Positions 8,405-18,654 of a DNA stretch of 18,799 nucleotides are shown here, piece after piece. The DNA is from Pleurotus ostreatus/Saccharomyces cerevisiae fusant (Eukaryota > Opisthokonta), in contig JAMQCK010000626.1 in assembly GCA_024196135.1 (NCBI GenBank), positions 1 to 18,799 of the forward strand, in the 5' to 3' direction. The notes below the pieces were generated by a model that saw nothing but the letters and a program-made list of their open reading frames with translations, made no database searches and was not told the DNA's origin. How positions within the stretch are numbered: position 1 is the first letter of the stretch; the number at the start of each line of letters is the position of its first letter. The translations under genes were made by a program, and so were the position numbers.

Positions 8405-9523
8405 TCACCCTCGCCCCCTCCTCTTTCTCTTCCCCTCGCCTTCTTCGTCCTCCAGCTCCGTCGGTGCATCTTCCTCCTCACCGCTATCATAGTAAGGCCC
8501 GTAACGCCAGCCCGTCACCGGGATCCGTTGCGCTTCCCACTTTTCTTCCGAGGACTCAGCGTCCGTCCCTTCGTCGACCTGCGTATCCCTCTCGCCGTCA
8601 GCTTCGTAGGCCTCGTCCACGTCCATTCCGTCCTTCAGTGATTCGTTTCGGTCACTCGCTGTCGATTTGACAGATGACGCTGGGATGGAGGGCGCGGAGT
8701 CTTCTTTCTTGATTTTTGAGGGCGTGCCGGCGGCATTCGCTTCCTGATCGTCGATATTCAACCCGCTCGGTCCTACAGCCCCGCTCAGCAGGGCCATCGC
8801 ATCGGCCGCGTCCATCCTGTCCTTCTCCAACTCCACTCCCTCCGCCGCCACCTTCCTCACCCACTCATTCACCCTCTCATTCCTTGCCCGCATAGGCACC
8901 CTCCTCTTCTCCCTCTCCGCCCTCTCCGCTCTTTCCCCCGCCTCCCGCTTCATATCTCCGATTCTCTTCCTTTGTTCCTCTTCCTTCTTCTTCTCCGCTT
9001 CCCTCTGTATTTCCTCTGCCCGCTCCTTGTTCTCCTCCTTGCAGGTCTTCTTGTGCTTCGCCCAGCTGCCCAGCAGATTGAACTCGTCCTCCGGCCGCAC
9101 TTCCGCGCTGCAGACCCTGCACACCAGCCGCTGCTGCTCAACGGGGAGCTCGGGGCCGGTGAAGGGAGGGTCATCTGGGTTGGTGCGAGCGATGGATGCC
9201 TGGACGTCGGATGCACGCGCGGGAGTTGTGTACGCCAGCTGGCTGACGAGCGGGTCCTGGGTAAGAATGTAGTTGATGCTCGCCTGCGCACGAAGGGCGC
9301 GTTTATCGAGTTTCGCGCGCTTGTTGTTAGATGCGCTGGGCGGGGGAGGAGAGGTTTGGGTGGCGGCGGATCGCTTGGTGCCACCCGTTTTCCTGGTGGC
9401 ACTGGCAGAAGCACGGCGAGAAGGACGAGGTGCGGGCGTCGGTGGCGGAGACGGAGAGCGCGGAGGCTCGTCCGCGAGGGATAGGAGGGAGGGGCTCATA
9501 GAGGCAGGGCGCTTTGGTGGCAT
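8405..9523 (-). CDS. Coiled-coil zinc-finger protein of unknown function (CxxC-x15-WxxHxxxC)
   Basis: This is a single uninterrupted exon of 372 aa starting MPPKRPASMS. The frame stays open 71 codons further upstream, but ATG at 9523 is preferred because the upstream part has UTR-like composition. Residues 1-75 are Pro/Ser-rich and basic with likely nuclear signals (PPKRP, NKRAKLDKR). A putative zinc finger has C135, C138, H157 and C161, with W154. Residues ~162-208 are a highly charged Lys/Glu/Arg coiled coil. The C-terminal third is acidic (EEEDAPTELEDEEGEG) and ends in a basic KRKRRGRG. The finger has the same layout as that of the protein at 4561-5362. I do not recognise a named family. 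Nuclear localisation is inferred from the basic clusters. Confidence 0.8.
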   Translation of the reverse strand: MPPKRPASMSPSLLSLADEPPRSPSPPPTPAPRPSRRASASATRKTGGTKRSAATQTSPPPPSASNNKRAKLDKRALRAQASINYILTQDPLVSQLAYTTPARASDVQASIARTNPDDPPFTGPELPVEQQRLVCRVCSAEVRPEDEFNLLGSWAKHKKTCKEENKERAEEIQREAEKKKEEEQRKRIGDMKREAGERAERAEREKRRVPMRARNERVNEWVRKVAAEGVELEKDRMDAADAMALLSGAVGPSGLNIDDQEANAAGTPSKIKKEDSAPSIPASSVKSTASDRNESLKDGMDVDEAYEADGERDTQVDEGTDAESSEEKWEAQRIPVTGWRYGPYYDSGEEEDAPTELEDEEGEGKRKRRGRG

Positions 9524-9662
9524 TTTTTCCTGGTGGTAGTTGTGCGAGTGGGAGTGTTGGGAAGGGAGACGGCTAGTTGGCGCGGGAAGAAAGGCTCGCT
9601 CACGCTCGACTATACATAGGTGGGTGCTAAGACCAGCGGGACAGTGATTGGCCTTTGAGGAA

Positions 9663-9765
9663 GTGCGAGGACCGAGGGTGGTTGCGAAGACCAACTGAGG
9701 GTAAGTGCGAGGACCATCTAGCGTGTGCAAGGGCAATCTTGGGACACATGGTCGGTGCGAGGACC
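9663..9765 (+). repeat. Interspersed GTGCGAGGACC repeats
   Basis: Three exact copies of GTGCGAGGACC start at 9663, 9705 and 9755, with a degenerate copy (GTTGCGAAGACC) at 9681. They lie 140-242 bp upstream of the coiled-coil gene's start codon, so they could be regulatory sites or decayed tandem repeats. Confidence 0.65.
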
Positions 9766-9795
9766 ATCAAGTTCTATTTTGTGGCAACTACGAGT

Positions 9796-9825
9796 CTTTC
9801 ACGACGATCTCTTTCACGGCGATCC
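9796..9825 (+). repeat. 15-bp tandem duplication
   Basis: Two adjacent copies of CTTTCACGACGATCT, the second differing at two positions. No function is evident. Confidence 0.7.
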
Positions 9826-10067
9826 CTTACACGTGTTGCTTCATTTAGTGGGATGTGGGACTGCGCAGGCGGTTTCGGCGTTAGGGTGACTGCGATATGA
9901 TGGTGAAGAGCTTCATGTCAGCATCGTCCCGAGCATATTAGTCTGCGATTTCCCGATCCTCTATATCCGTCCGTATATATTATCCTGCCGTCAACAATCG
10001 CCCGAGCTCTGTTCACCGCCTCCACCACTACCACCACTATCACCCCTTCAACCATAGCCCACCCGTG

Positions 10068-11767
10068 TCAATCCACCAATATAAACCCATCCGGCTCAGG
10101 CCACGGCGCTTGCTCCCACTCCATATCCTCCGCCTTGAAGTCGAAGAGCTTGCCGAAGCACTTGCTCATGGGATTCGCGGAGAAGTGCTCGTAGGGGTTT
10201 TCGGTGCGCAGCCGGGCGCCGCAGCGGTAGCAGAAGTGCTGGGAGCATTTGGAGCAGGTCATCTGGGGGATAGTTAGCGAGTAGGCGAAGAGAATATTGT
10301 GGTGGGAGAGGATAATCGCCACAAAACGTAGAAATAAGCAATCACTACTCACATGATTACACCCCAAGCTCTTCTCCACATTCACCCTGCACCCCGGGCA
10401 CGCCATCGTCGAGTCCTGTATCCACTTCTGGTTTGCGAGCTCGTTTTCCCACGTCGCGACGAGCTTCGTGATCGTGCCCTTGCCGTACTTGCGCTCGAGG
10501 GCGGTGCGTTCGGCGGACCCCTCGGGGAGCTCGAGGTACTCGCGCACGATCTTTTCGGAGACGGAGATGGGGCAGTGGGTGATGGGGCCGTGCCAGGTGC
10601 GTTTGCCTGGGTGGGGGTTAGCGAGGATAAAGAGGGGGAAGAGGGAAGTACGTCACGTACAAAAAGCACAGAAACAGAAGGAGCAGGAGGGGCAACTGCG
10701 GAAGCGGTCCCAACCCGAGGAGGGGTCAATGATGTCTTTCGGTTTCGGGATTGCGCGCTGGCAGGTCGCAATCGGGCAGTGTATGATGGTTGGATCTATC
10801 GGCGTTCGTCAGCCATACCATTATCTCCACAGCAAACCACACCACCACCCACCCTTCTCCAAATCCCTCTTCTCCCTCAACCATCGCCATCTTGCCAGCT
10901 CCTCCGCCGTCACCACCCTCGCCACCTCCTCTTCCTCCGCCTCCCGATTATCCTTCACGCACGCCGGGTCTGGACATCCCACGCGCCCCACGTCGCCCTC
11001 AGCGATGCAGAGCTTCCAGAAGTCCTCTAAGCACGCGCGGCAGAAGATGTGGTTGCAGGCAAGGCGGAGACATTTGGCGCCCTTCAATGAGGTGAGGCAT
11101 ACGGCGCAGGGATAGGAGTTGGAGGAGAATTGGGAGGTGAGGGCGGCGGATTGGTAGGCTTGCAGCTGCGCGAGGAGGGTTGGGGGTGCGTGGTGGGTGA
11201 GTCTGGGGGGAAAGAGGTTAGCGGAGAATAATCAAGGAGAGAGGAAGAGAGGGACCTACTCGATATCATCATCACTAGAGGAAAAGGGTATGCAATCGAG
11301 GAACTGACCGCTCTTGATGTGGTCGACCCAGTTGTACAATACGCCCTCTTCGGGTTGCCACATGTTCATAAGGGTCTCGTGGAGAGATTTGAGGTGCGGG
11401 AACCACATATGCGTGGAGTGAAGGAAGTTGATCTCCGGAGGGCCCGAGGCCGGGTAGGTCGGGGGTAGCATGATGTGGAGGAGGATGGGCGGGAGCATAG
11501 AGAGCGAGGTGGCGAGCGTTTGTGTGCTAGTATCCGAGGCGACTTCGGGTGGGGCAGAGATGGTAAAGACGCGTGCCGCGGGTAGCTCAACAGGTATCTC
11601 CAACTTCAGTGTCGCCCCCTCTACAAAGTCCGTGGTCGTGCATTCGGGGTAGATGGACTGAGACGTATGAGCTGGCGTGCAAGCTGCTGGATGACTCGAC
11701 GCACCTCGAGCACCTCCCACTCCTCCCTCTGCTGCTCCAAGCAGCTCTCAGCATCCTCCTGCGACAT
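10068..11767 (-). CDS. ITT1: RWD-RBR E3 ubiquitin ligase, ITT1/RNF14 type
   Basis: RBR ligases pass ubiquitin from E2 to a RING2 cysteine and then to substrate. Human RNF14 acts on stalled ribosomes, and yeast Itt1 is linked to translation termination. Exons: 11767-11705, 11657-11260, 11202-10853, 10795-10661, 10606-10353, 10262-10068, giving 464 aa in phase. The RWD domain (~10-150) opens with EEWEVLESIYPE and contains LPPTYPASGPPEI. RING1 begins CAVC (C186, C189) and continues C203-N-H205-IFC208-RAC211. The IBR contains HCPIATCQRAI...CPSCSFCFCAFC. RING2 is CPGC-(x9)-CNH-MTCSKC...FCYRCG, with C398 the likely catalytic cysteine. An in-frame ATG at 11836 would add 23 residues; 11767 is preferred because it sits just before the RWD domain. 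The last intron (90 nt) is longer than most. Confidence 0.92.
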
Positions 11768-11950
11768 GACGGTCGAGTGAAAAGCAGGAATAGAGTCGCC
11801 GCGGACGGGTGCAAGAGCACCGACCCGATTGGTCATGACGGAGGATGATCATGATTGACGCCGTCCGGATCTCGGGCCGTCGTTCCGCTGCTTGATCGCC
11901 GTCCGAAAACTCTTGCACGGCGCGTCGGGGAACAGAGAACGAGCTCTGCA
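11768..11950. promoter_or_regulatory. Shared divergent promoter of ITT1 and URB2
   Basis: The start codons lie 183 bp apart on opposite strands. The interval holds two copies of GCCGTCCG (11860-11867 and 11898-11905), candidate binding sites with no known factor. No TATA box is evident. Confidence 0.5.
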
Positions 11951-14900
11951 ATGAGCGCAATCAAGACGGCGCAGGATTTTGTGCGCGCGCTGAAGGCGCC
12001 GAGCGATCCCCCTTCTGCTGGGCTGCCGAGGAAGGTGCAGATTGCGAGGGAGGGGTGGGATGATCAGGCGTTCCATGTTCCCAACAAGGCGGAGCTCATC
12101 GTGGACTGGCTGCTCGGGCGTTTTCAGAAGGAAAGGAATCAGCAGAGGTGAGTGGCGGCGCGTCCTTGGGAGAGCCTTGCTGACCTATGTAGTGTGATCC
12201 TGGACGTTGAAGCATGGCGGCTCCTGCACGACGTTTGCGCGGGAACACCGAAGTCGGCTCTCGTCTCCGTCCTGGGACGCGCCAATTTCGCGTCTGTCCT
12301 TCAGTCAACCCTGAAAGCTCTCTGCGAATGCTCCTCCGAAACTCGCACTGGCGTGCTTGCCATCCTCCGCCTCACACTCTCAACAATATGGCCGATCGTC
12401 TCCGCGAAGCTCTCCTGCGATGTGCTGCTGGAACTCTTGGGGCACACTCTTCGTGTCACGGCTATAGCTACCTCCGTGGACGTGGACGCCATCCTTGCGC
12501 AGATATCAGCCACATTCACCGCATCCCTCGTTCATGCGTCGAATAAGAAAAAGGTCCGTCGTGCGACAGTACATTTCCCCCTCCTCGCACTCACCACCTC
12601 GCAGGTGTATACTACTTTCCTCGACACTTATCTAGCGGAATGGCTTCATCGCGTAGTGCCCCTCCACGACGCGAACACTCACGTCGCCTTCACCGCGGGC
12701 ATCGACATCCTTTTCAACCCCGACATACTCAAGCAAGCCACCGCGGACTCTGACCCTGCTGCTCCTCTCTTCGCTGCCTTGGCGAAACAGAGCAGGGACC
12801 TCGTCCTGATGGCGCTACCCGCGCTGCTCTCCGCCTTCACATCCGCCGTCAACGACAACCGGCACGCTATCTTCAGCCAGGGCTCGAATGCACCAGCCAG
12901 CGCGACGGTGGAGAAAGTCCGGACCATGAGCATTGGATTCTACGTCGCTTGCGAGGGGCTGCTCAAGGATGCGAATGATGTGGCGCTGGCGTGGCACACG
13001 AGGAAGGCCCTGCTGGCAATTGTCGAGAAGGAGAGGCTGCTTACGCCGAATACGGAACCCGTACTGCGGCAAATCGCCGAGGCGGCGATTTTGGCAGTGG
13101 CGAAGAGAGGTGACGGCTCCTGGACGGACGATGCGGTCGAGGTGCTGTCAACCATCTGCCGCATCGACTACGATTTGCTGGCTCCGTATGTGGACCGGCT
13201 CCTGCCCTTGCTGGTTACGGTTAGCTGTCATACTTTATCGATGGCATTACAGTTACTGACAGCATGCATAGCTGCCTGCATCGCCCGCCACCACGGCATT
13301 GCTTACTATCATCCTCAACTATCATTCCAAAACGCGCACGCTGGACGCATACGTCGACGCCCTCGCCAGCGCTATCCTCGGCGCGGATCTTACGAGCTCT
13401 ACCCCCACCGAGACCTATCGCAACTGCTACTCCGCCCCCATCTTCCAAGCCGCCCACCTCGACCGCCTCGCCGACGCTATCTCCAGCTTCGTCACGCCCA
13501 GTCAGGTCGTGCCGCAGATTGAGGCCGCCCTGAGCAGGTTAACTGGATTGTGGGACGACTATCAGCCGACGACGAGCGAGCGGAAGGAGCCTGCTTCGCC
13601 AGACAGTCCGCGCAAGCGCCGGAAGGTCGACTCCAGCTCCTCTGCATCGAGCGAGAAAGCCACCCGCCTATCCCTCCTTTACGCATTGCTCTCAGTGGTC
13701 GTCACCGCCTTGCCTACCCGGCTTCTATCCGCAGAACGGCAGGAAAAGTTTGGTTCTTATACGGAGAGCCTGCGCTCGTTGCTGCAGACGGTCATCAAGA
13801 AAACGTCGAAGGAGATACGCAAGGGCGGGGACGCGGCGCGCCGGTCGGCGGAAGTTGCATTGGCCGCGGCGTTGCGATTTGTGTATGCTTTGGCGGTTGC
13901 GATGACGAGCGGGGATGAGCGCGAAAACAATGGCGGAGAGAAAGGGCCTCTGAAAGCGAAAGTCGCGACCGACCTGCTAGGCATTGCCGGGGATTCACGC
14001 ACGCAGGCGGAGTCGGTTTTGGAAATCGTGCGTAAAATAATTTTTCTCCTCAGCAATTCTGCCCTGTTCGATGCTGATTTTCTAATCCAGTTCCGCATTC
14101 TCCTCCTCTCCATCTCCCTCGGCTCGCCGGTCGATGCGGACTCAGTCCACGAGGCCATTCTCACCTACCTCGATGCACGTCTCGCAAACTCAGCCGCCTC
14201 ATGGGACGGCTATTACCACCACCTCGACTCGAGCAACGCACACCTAGCAATCCTGCACAAGATCTTGCAGAGGTGGTTGCACGTCGTCGACTCTACGGCA
14301 TCGACGCAGCAGCTTGAGCGCTTCGCGGCGATGCTCATGAGCGTTGATATGGATGTCAGGGCTGAGGGAACAAAGAAGGGCATTACGGCGCAAAGTCTGG
14401 TCTTGCAGGCCATGCGCTCGGCACAGTTCTGGGAGATGGGGAATTTGAGGCGTACGTGCTTGTCCTTTATACAATTGATCCCAAGTGGTATTGACGCGAT
14501 TCGAATATTCTTCAGCCGCTATCTTCGCCTACCTCACCACTACCCTATCATCTTCCGACGCTGACCTCGCCGCGACCATTCGCTGCTTCCACAAGCTCCT
14601 GTACTTCCCAACGGACTACCTCACGCGCGCGTTCCGTGCGGACGCGATCGCGAAGGCAGTCGATGTGGATGTTGCGGTCTGTGAAGGAGGCAAGGATGGC
14701 AACGAGAGTGCAAGAGTACGGGATTTGATTATAACCCGTGTCTTCCTCGGTCGGACGTTCGCGAGCTTGGGGTCGGTGGATCTGGCTGTGAGTCCATTCT
14801 CGTGCGAATTCGTCAAGACAGAAACTGACTACGGCCGTTGTTCAGCTCGACACTCTCATCGACCACTTGCACAAAATGCTCACTGCGCGCGTGTCCTCTG

Positions 14901-16726
14901 AGGACTCGACCTACGCCGACGCGTCGTTAGACTTGGTGGATGCATACTTCAGCAATCTTCTGAAGTCGACAGACGCCGCAGCGATCAAGGGTTGCGCGAA
15001 GGCCGTGCAGGCACTTGGGAAGTTCAAAGCCGCGGATCCGACACGCGATTCGCTGGGTTTGGCCTTGATTCGGGTGATGGATGTGTTGAAGAGAGGGTTT
15101 AGTGTGGCTAGGTGAGTAAGGAGTCATCATTGCAATGCACCAATGCTGACATAAATGTGCAGTGTTCATGAGGACGTCCGGAAAGCGTTACACTCGCTCT
15201 TCGACAAGCTGCAATCCTCGCTGCAGGAGCATGTCGCACAGGCAATCGAATCCGTCCCCGAACCTGCTTCAATCCATGTCATGGCAGTATGGACGTCGAT
15301 TATCTCCCTTGGGAAGTGGTTCTCCGCGGACACCCGTACGCTCACCTCTTCTGCAACACATCTATTACGCTGACTCTTCCTTTTCAGCTGAGCAAGCGCT
15401 CGTCTTCGGACAGCCTCTGGCGCGCAAGGTCGCAACCTTGCCCTCTCAATGCGAAGGGTGGAATATCGCGGCGTCTGCATCATTGTCGCTCATGTGGACT
15501 GAACTGTCCTGTGTGATGCATGAGGGTAGGCGAGGACGGCTGGATCTGGCCTTCGCAAGCTATGTCTTGTACGTGTTAAGGAGTAGCGAGTCAGGTATGT
15601 GTTAATCCAAGCAAATGACGGCTATCCGCTGACCATCCTTCAGCCGTTGGCGAGCTCGATGACTCTATCTCCACCGCTGTGAAGACCCTTCCGCCCGCCG
15701 AATATGGTTATGTGCTAGAGCTTTTGATAGAGGCGTTGAGAGGAAAGCAGCCAGGACCGCCTTTGACTCTGCCTTTACTCCATGCGGCCCGCGTGTTGCT
15801 CAATAACTACCCTCAAAGTGAGCGTTCTTACTCTCCTTCTGCTGCGCTGGTGACTGACAACACCGACAGACTCCCTCAAACATACACAAACCTTCGCCAG
15901 CGAGTGCATCTCCATCTTCAACAACTACGCTGCCTACATCAGCGGCGGGCCAGACGTCATCGTCGAGGTCCTGCGCTTCGTCGCCAGCTACTGCACCGAC
16001 AGGGTACGTCTTCTTCTCCTTTGACTCCCCAACATGGTCTCACCCCCTCTTCGAAAGCCCGCCGCCCTCCGTCAATCCGACCTCCCCCTCATCTTCGCCC
16101 TTCTCTCCAACTACCTCCGCCCCATCCGCCCGGCCACCCCCACCACCGCCCCCACCGTCTTCCACGCCATCACCACCATCACCGGCGCGCTCATCCGCTT
16201 GCGTCGCGACCTCCTCACTGCGACGCTCCCGCACCTCTCTCTTGTACTCCGACAGCTGCTCCTCGCCCTCCGGCGGCCGCGGCCGCAGCTGGGGCGCCGG
16301 CAGTTCGACGCGCTGTCGAAAACGTTCCCAAATTGGATCGATCCGAAGCGGCCGCTGGGCGCTGAGGAGGCTGCTGCGCTGGCGAGGGTGCTGGAGGCGC
16401 TGACGACGAAAACTATTCCGCGGACGCACAAGTCCGCTACTGCAGGCGATGCTTCAGCCACAAAAGCCACCTCCCTCGCCCCCGTCTTCTCTCGACACGC
16501 CGCGCCGGTGCTCGCTGCGTACGCCGACGCCGCGAACGATCCCCTATGCATCACCCCCGCAGAGGTGCGCAAGGCGCTGCAGCCGGGGCTGTTTGCGCTG
16601 TGCGGGATGCTGAATGAGCATACGCGGGATGCGATGATGGTGGCGAGTCTGGATGCGGCGGGCAAGGTCACGATGAAGGCATTGTGGAGGGAGTTCGAGC
16701 GGCAGAGGTATGTCGGGAAGGGTTAG
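11951..16726 (+). CDS. URB2: URB2/NPA2 nucleolar 60S ribosome assembly factor
   Basis: Urb2 acts in an early pre-60S particle in the nucleolus, with Npa1 and partners. Exons: 11951-12147, 12193-12553, 12605-13219, 13272-14451, 14516-14787, 14846-15111, 15163-15335, 15388-15594, 15644-15817, 15870-16003, 16058-16726. They join in phase to 1415 aa, between yeast (~1170) and human (~1520) lengths. Most of the protein is helical, leucine/alanine-rich repeat-like sequence. The C-terminus carries the family signature: PVLAAYADAANDPLCI, then ALQPGLFALCGM, RDAMMVASLDAAGKV and a final YVGKG. A nuclear signal (SPRKRRKVDS, around residue 505) sits in an acidic/serine linker. Intron 2 (12554-12604, 51 nt) has no in-frame stop. 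It was called an intron because of GT...CTCAC...CAG signals and the basic, unconserved look of its translation. Confidence 0.9.
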
Positions 16727-16961
16727 AGTAGGGGAGAAGGGTAGGGCCAAGTGGGACTACGAGCAGCCAAGCCTTTCGTGAAGAAGCGCGAAGCGGTCAG
16801 AGCATGTGAATGGATAGCAAGGATAGCAATGTGGCTGCTTCTATTGTACAATGTGTACGCAGCATGATGTTGTACAACCAGTAGTGGATGCTTTCTAACT
16901 TCTAAATCCCTGTAAATGTACACCCATCTAGATGTGCCCTTTATATCGCGACATCATTGTT

Positions 16962-18654
16962 TTACTTCGTGAGGTTCTGAAAAGCACCTGTCAGCCTCCA
17001 CTGCCCATATGCAGTCTACAAGTCGGCCTACTCACCTTCGGCATCCTCCTCACGTACACATCCGTCGGCGCAGACGCCAGGATGTCTGCCGAGGGCACGA
17101 AGCCAGCCTGCGCCTTTTCTTCCTTGAGCGAGCGCACAATGGAGAGGAAGTCCTGCACGGCCTCCGGCGTGGTCTGAATGTGCACAACCAGCCGCGAGCC
17201 GCCAAGTACAAGAGGCTCCTCAAGCTCGCTCGCGCGGTCCGCAATCTCGTCGTACGTCGTGCCAATGGGCGCCGGGTCGTAGAACACCATGCACGTCTCC
17301 GCCCCGCTCATAATCCTCACGCCAATCTCCCGGAGACCCTCCTCGAGCGTGCGCGCCAGGGCATGTACCTGCGCGAGCTTGGGGAAATTGTGCGTGAGCG
17401 CGTAGGCGGCGGCGCCGGCGAGGACGCCCGTCTGGCGCATGCCACCGCCGAAGAGCTTGCGGAACCAGCGGGCCTTGCGAATGAAGGGCGCGGGGCCGAC
17501 GAGGCAGGAGCCAATGGGGGCGCCTGGGGAGATGGGTTGAGCACCGAGCTATTTGCGAACACGATGGGGATGGGTACGAGCGAGGGAGTACGATGTAGGC
17601 GCAGACTGTAAGCAAAATAAGACGGAACTCGACTCACCGAGACCCTTGCTGAAGCACAGGCTCACGGTGTCGAACGGCGCGCAGAGCTCGGAGACCGTAG
17701 ACCCCGTCTCGGCGGCGACATGCCATATGCGCGCGCCATCGAGGTGCATCTTCAGGTCGTTCGCGCGTGCCCACTCGGAGATGGCGATGATCTCTTCCTG
17801 CGGGAAGATGGTGCCATTGAGCGTGTTCTCGAGCGAAATGACCTTCGTCGGAGCGCTGTATAGAACAGGCAGTCAGAAAGTACGTACCGCGGTCAGGAAA
17901 TAGTTTCACTCACATGTGTATGTCGTCTGACAGAATAGAGTGCGCCTGAACGTCGGGTAGCGTGAGGTGGTGGCCTGACGGGACGTGTAAGCCGGGGCGA
18001 GTTGAAACACAGTCGCGATTCGAGCGTACCGTTCGCGGGAATAACAGGCGTCACTGCAGCGCCAGAGTGGAAGCCAGCACCACCGGCCTCGTGCCTGCAG
18101 GCGTTCGCGCGTAAGAAGAGAGACGAAGCGCAAGACCCGACCGAAGACGTACTTGTAGATATGCGCGCGGTGGTCACAGAGGATCGTGTACGGCGGCTGG
18201 TGCAGGTGCGTGCGGAGCGCAATCTGGTTGGACATGGTCCCGGAGGGCATGAAGAGCGCGGCCTCCTTCCCGGTGACCTTTGCCATATGCGCCTCTAATG
18301 CTCTGGGACATCAAGGATGACACAAACGCAATGGGGGAGGGTCTCACAACATGGTCGGCTCGCTGTAGACGTCGTCGCCGAGCGTCGCATTTACGGCGTA
18401 GGTGTACATCTCCGGGGTGGGAACTGGGCGCGGTGAGTGGCGGCATGCGAGGCGCGTACTATCTGCTATCACCTGATATGGTGTCCGCTGGGTGGGCCGT
18501 CAGGAGGGGGGCAGAGGAGCGTACCGAGTCACTTACAAATGAAGGTGCGCCCGATTTCGCGCAACTTTGCGGCATTGTCCTCGAGGTAGCTGGGGGAGAT
18601 GAGGTCGACCTTGAGTTGGGCGGCGACGCGGTCGCGCGCGGCGTCGATAGACAT
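16962..18654 (-). CDS. GLY1: Low-specificity L-threonine aldolase
   Basis: This PLP enzyme splits threonine/allo-threonine into glycine and acetaldehyde, a glycine source. Exons: 18654-18537, 18487-18473, 18423-18348, 18302-18153, 18094-18030, 17974-17914, 17855-17638, 17523-17036, 16976-16962, giving 401 aa with every phase consistent. Motifs in order are TFISDTISVPTPEMY, GDDVYSEPT, LEAHMAKVTGKEAALFMPSG, NQIALRTH, HEAGGAGFHSG, SLENTLNGTIFP, MHLDGARIWH and SLCFSKGLGAPIGS. K232 in the last is the PLP lysine. GGGMRQTGVLAGAA follows. The canonical FRSDT is FISDT here, and its SDT comes from a 15-nt exon. An in-frame ATG at 18747 would add a 31-residue, arginine/serine/leucine-rich, acid-free leader that could target mitochondria. 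The last exon encodes NLTK-stop; using the CAG 11 nt upstream would give a different tail. Confidence 0.93.
18473..18487 (-). other. 15-nt micro-exon of threonine aldolase
   Basis: CGGACACCATATCAG on the minus strand lies between a CACCCAG acceptor and a GTGATA donor. The previous exon ends in T and the next begins TTCCC, giving T-CG GAC ACC ATA TCA G-TT CCC (S-D-T-I-S-V-P). Both flanking introns are 49 nt with CTGAC or CTCAC branch-like sites. Skipping keeps the frame but deletes the conserved SDT. Confidence 0.87.

Larger units (their letters stand above)
9524..10067. other. Intergenic region: promoter of the coiled-coil gene and 3' end of ITT1
   Basis: Both neighbours are on the minus strand. 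The stretch includes two short repeat sets (9663-9765 and 9796-9825) and an AT-rich TATATCC...GTATATATT segment around 9962-9980. No coding sequence could be supported; the 81-codon plus-strand frame at 9655 simply translates the repeats. Confidence 0.5.

Noticed and set aside
16040..16671. Minus-strand frames of 129-186 codons opposite the URB2 C-terminus
   Set aside because: The sense strand carries the clear URB2 family signature, and the antisense frames reflect codon-position GC bias.
17524..17637. Possible hidden micro-exon in the 114-nt intron of threonine aldolase (TTACAG followed by a 14-nt segment and GTACTC)
   Set aside because: The flanking exons already join to the conserved SKGLGAPIGS, a 14-nt insert would shift the frame, and the first intron would be only 32 nt.
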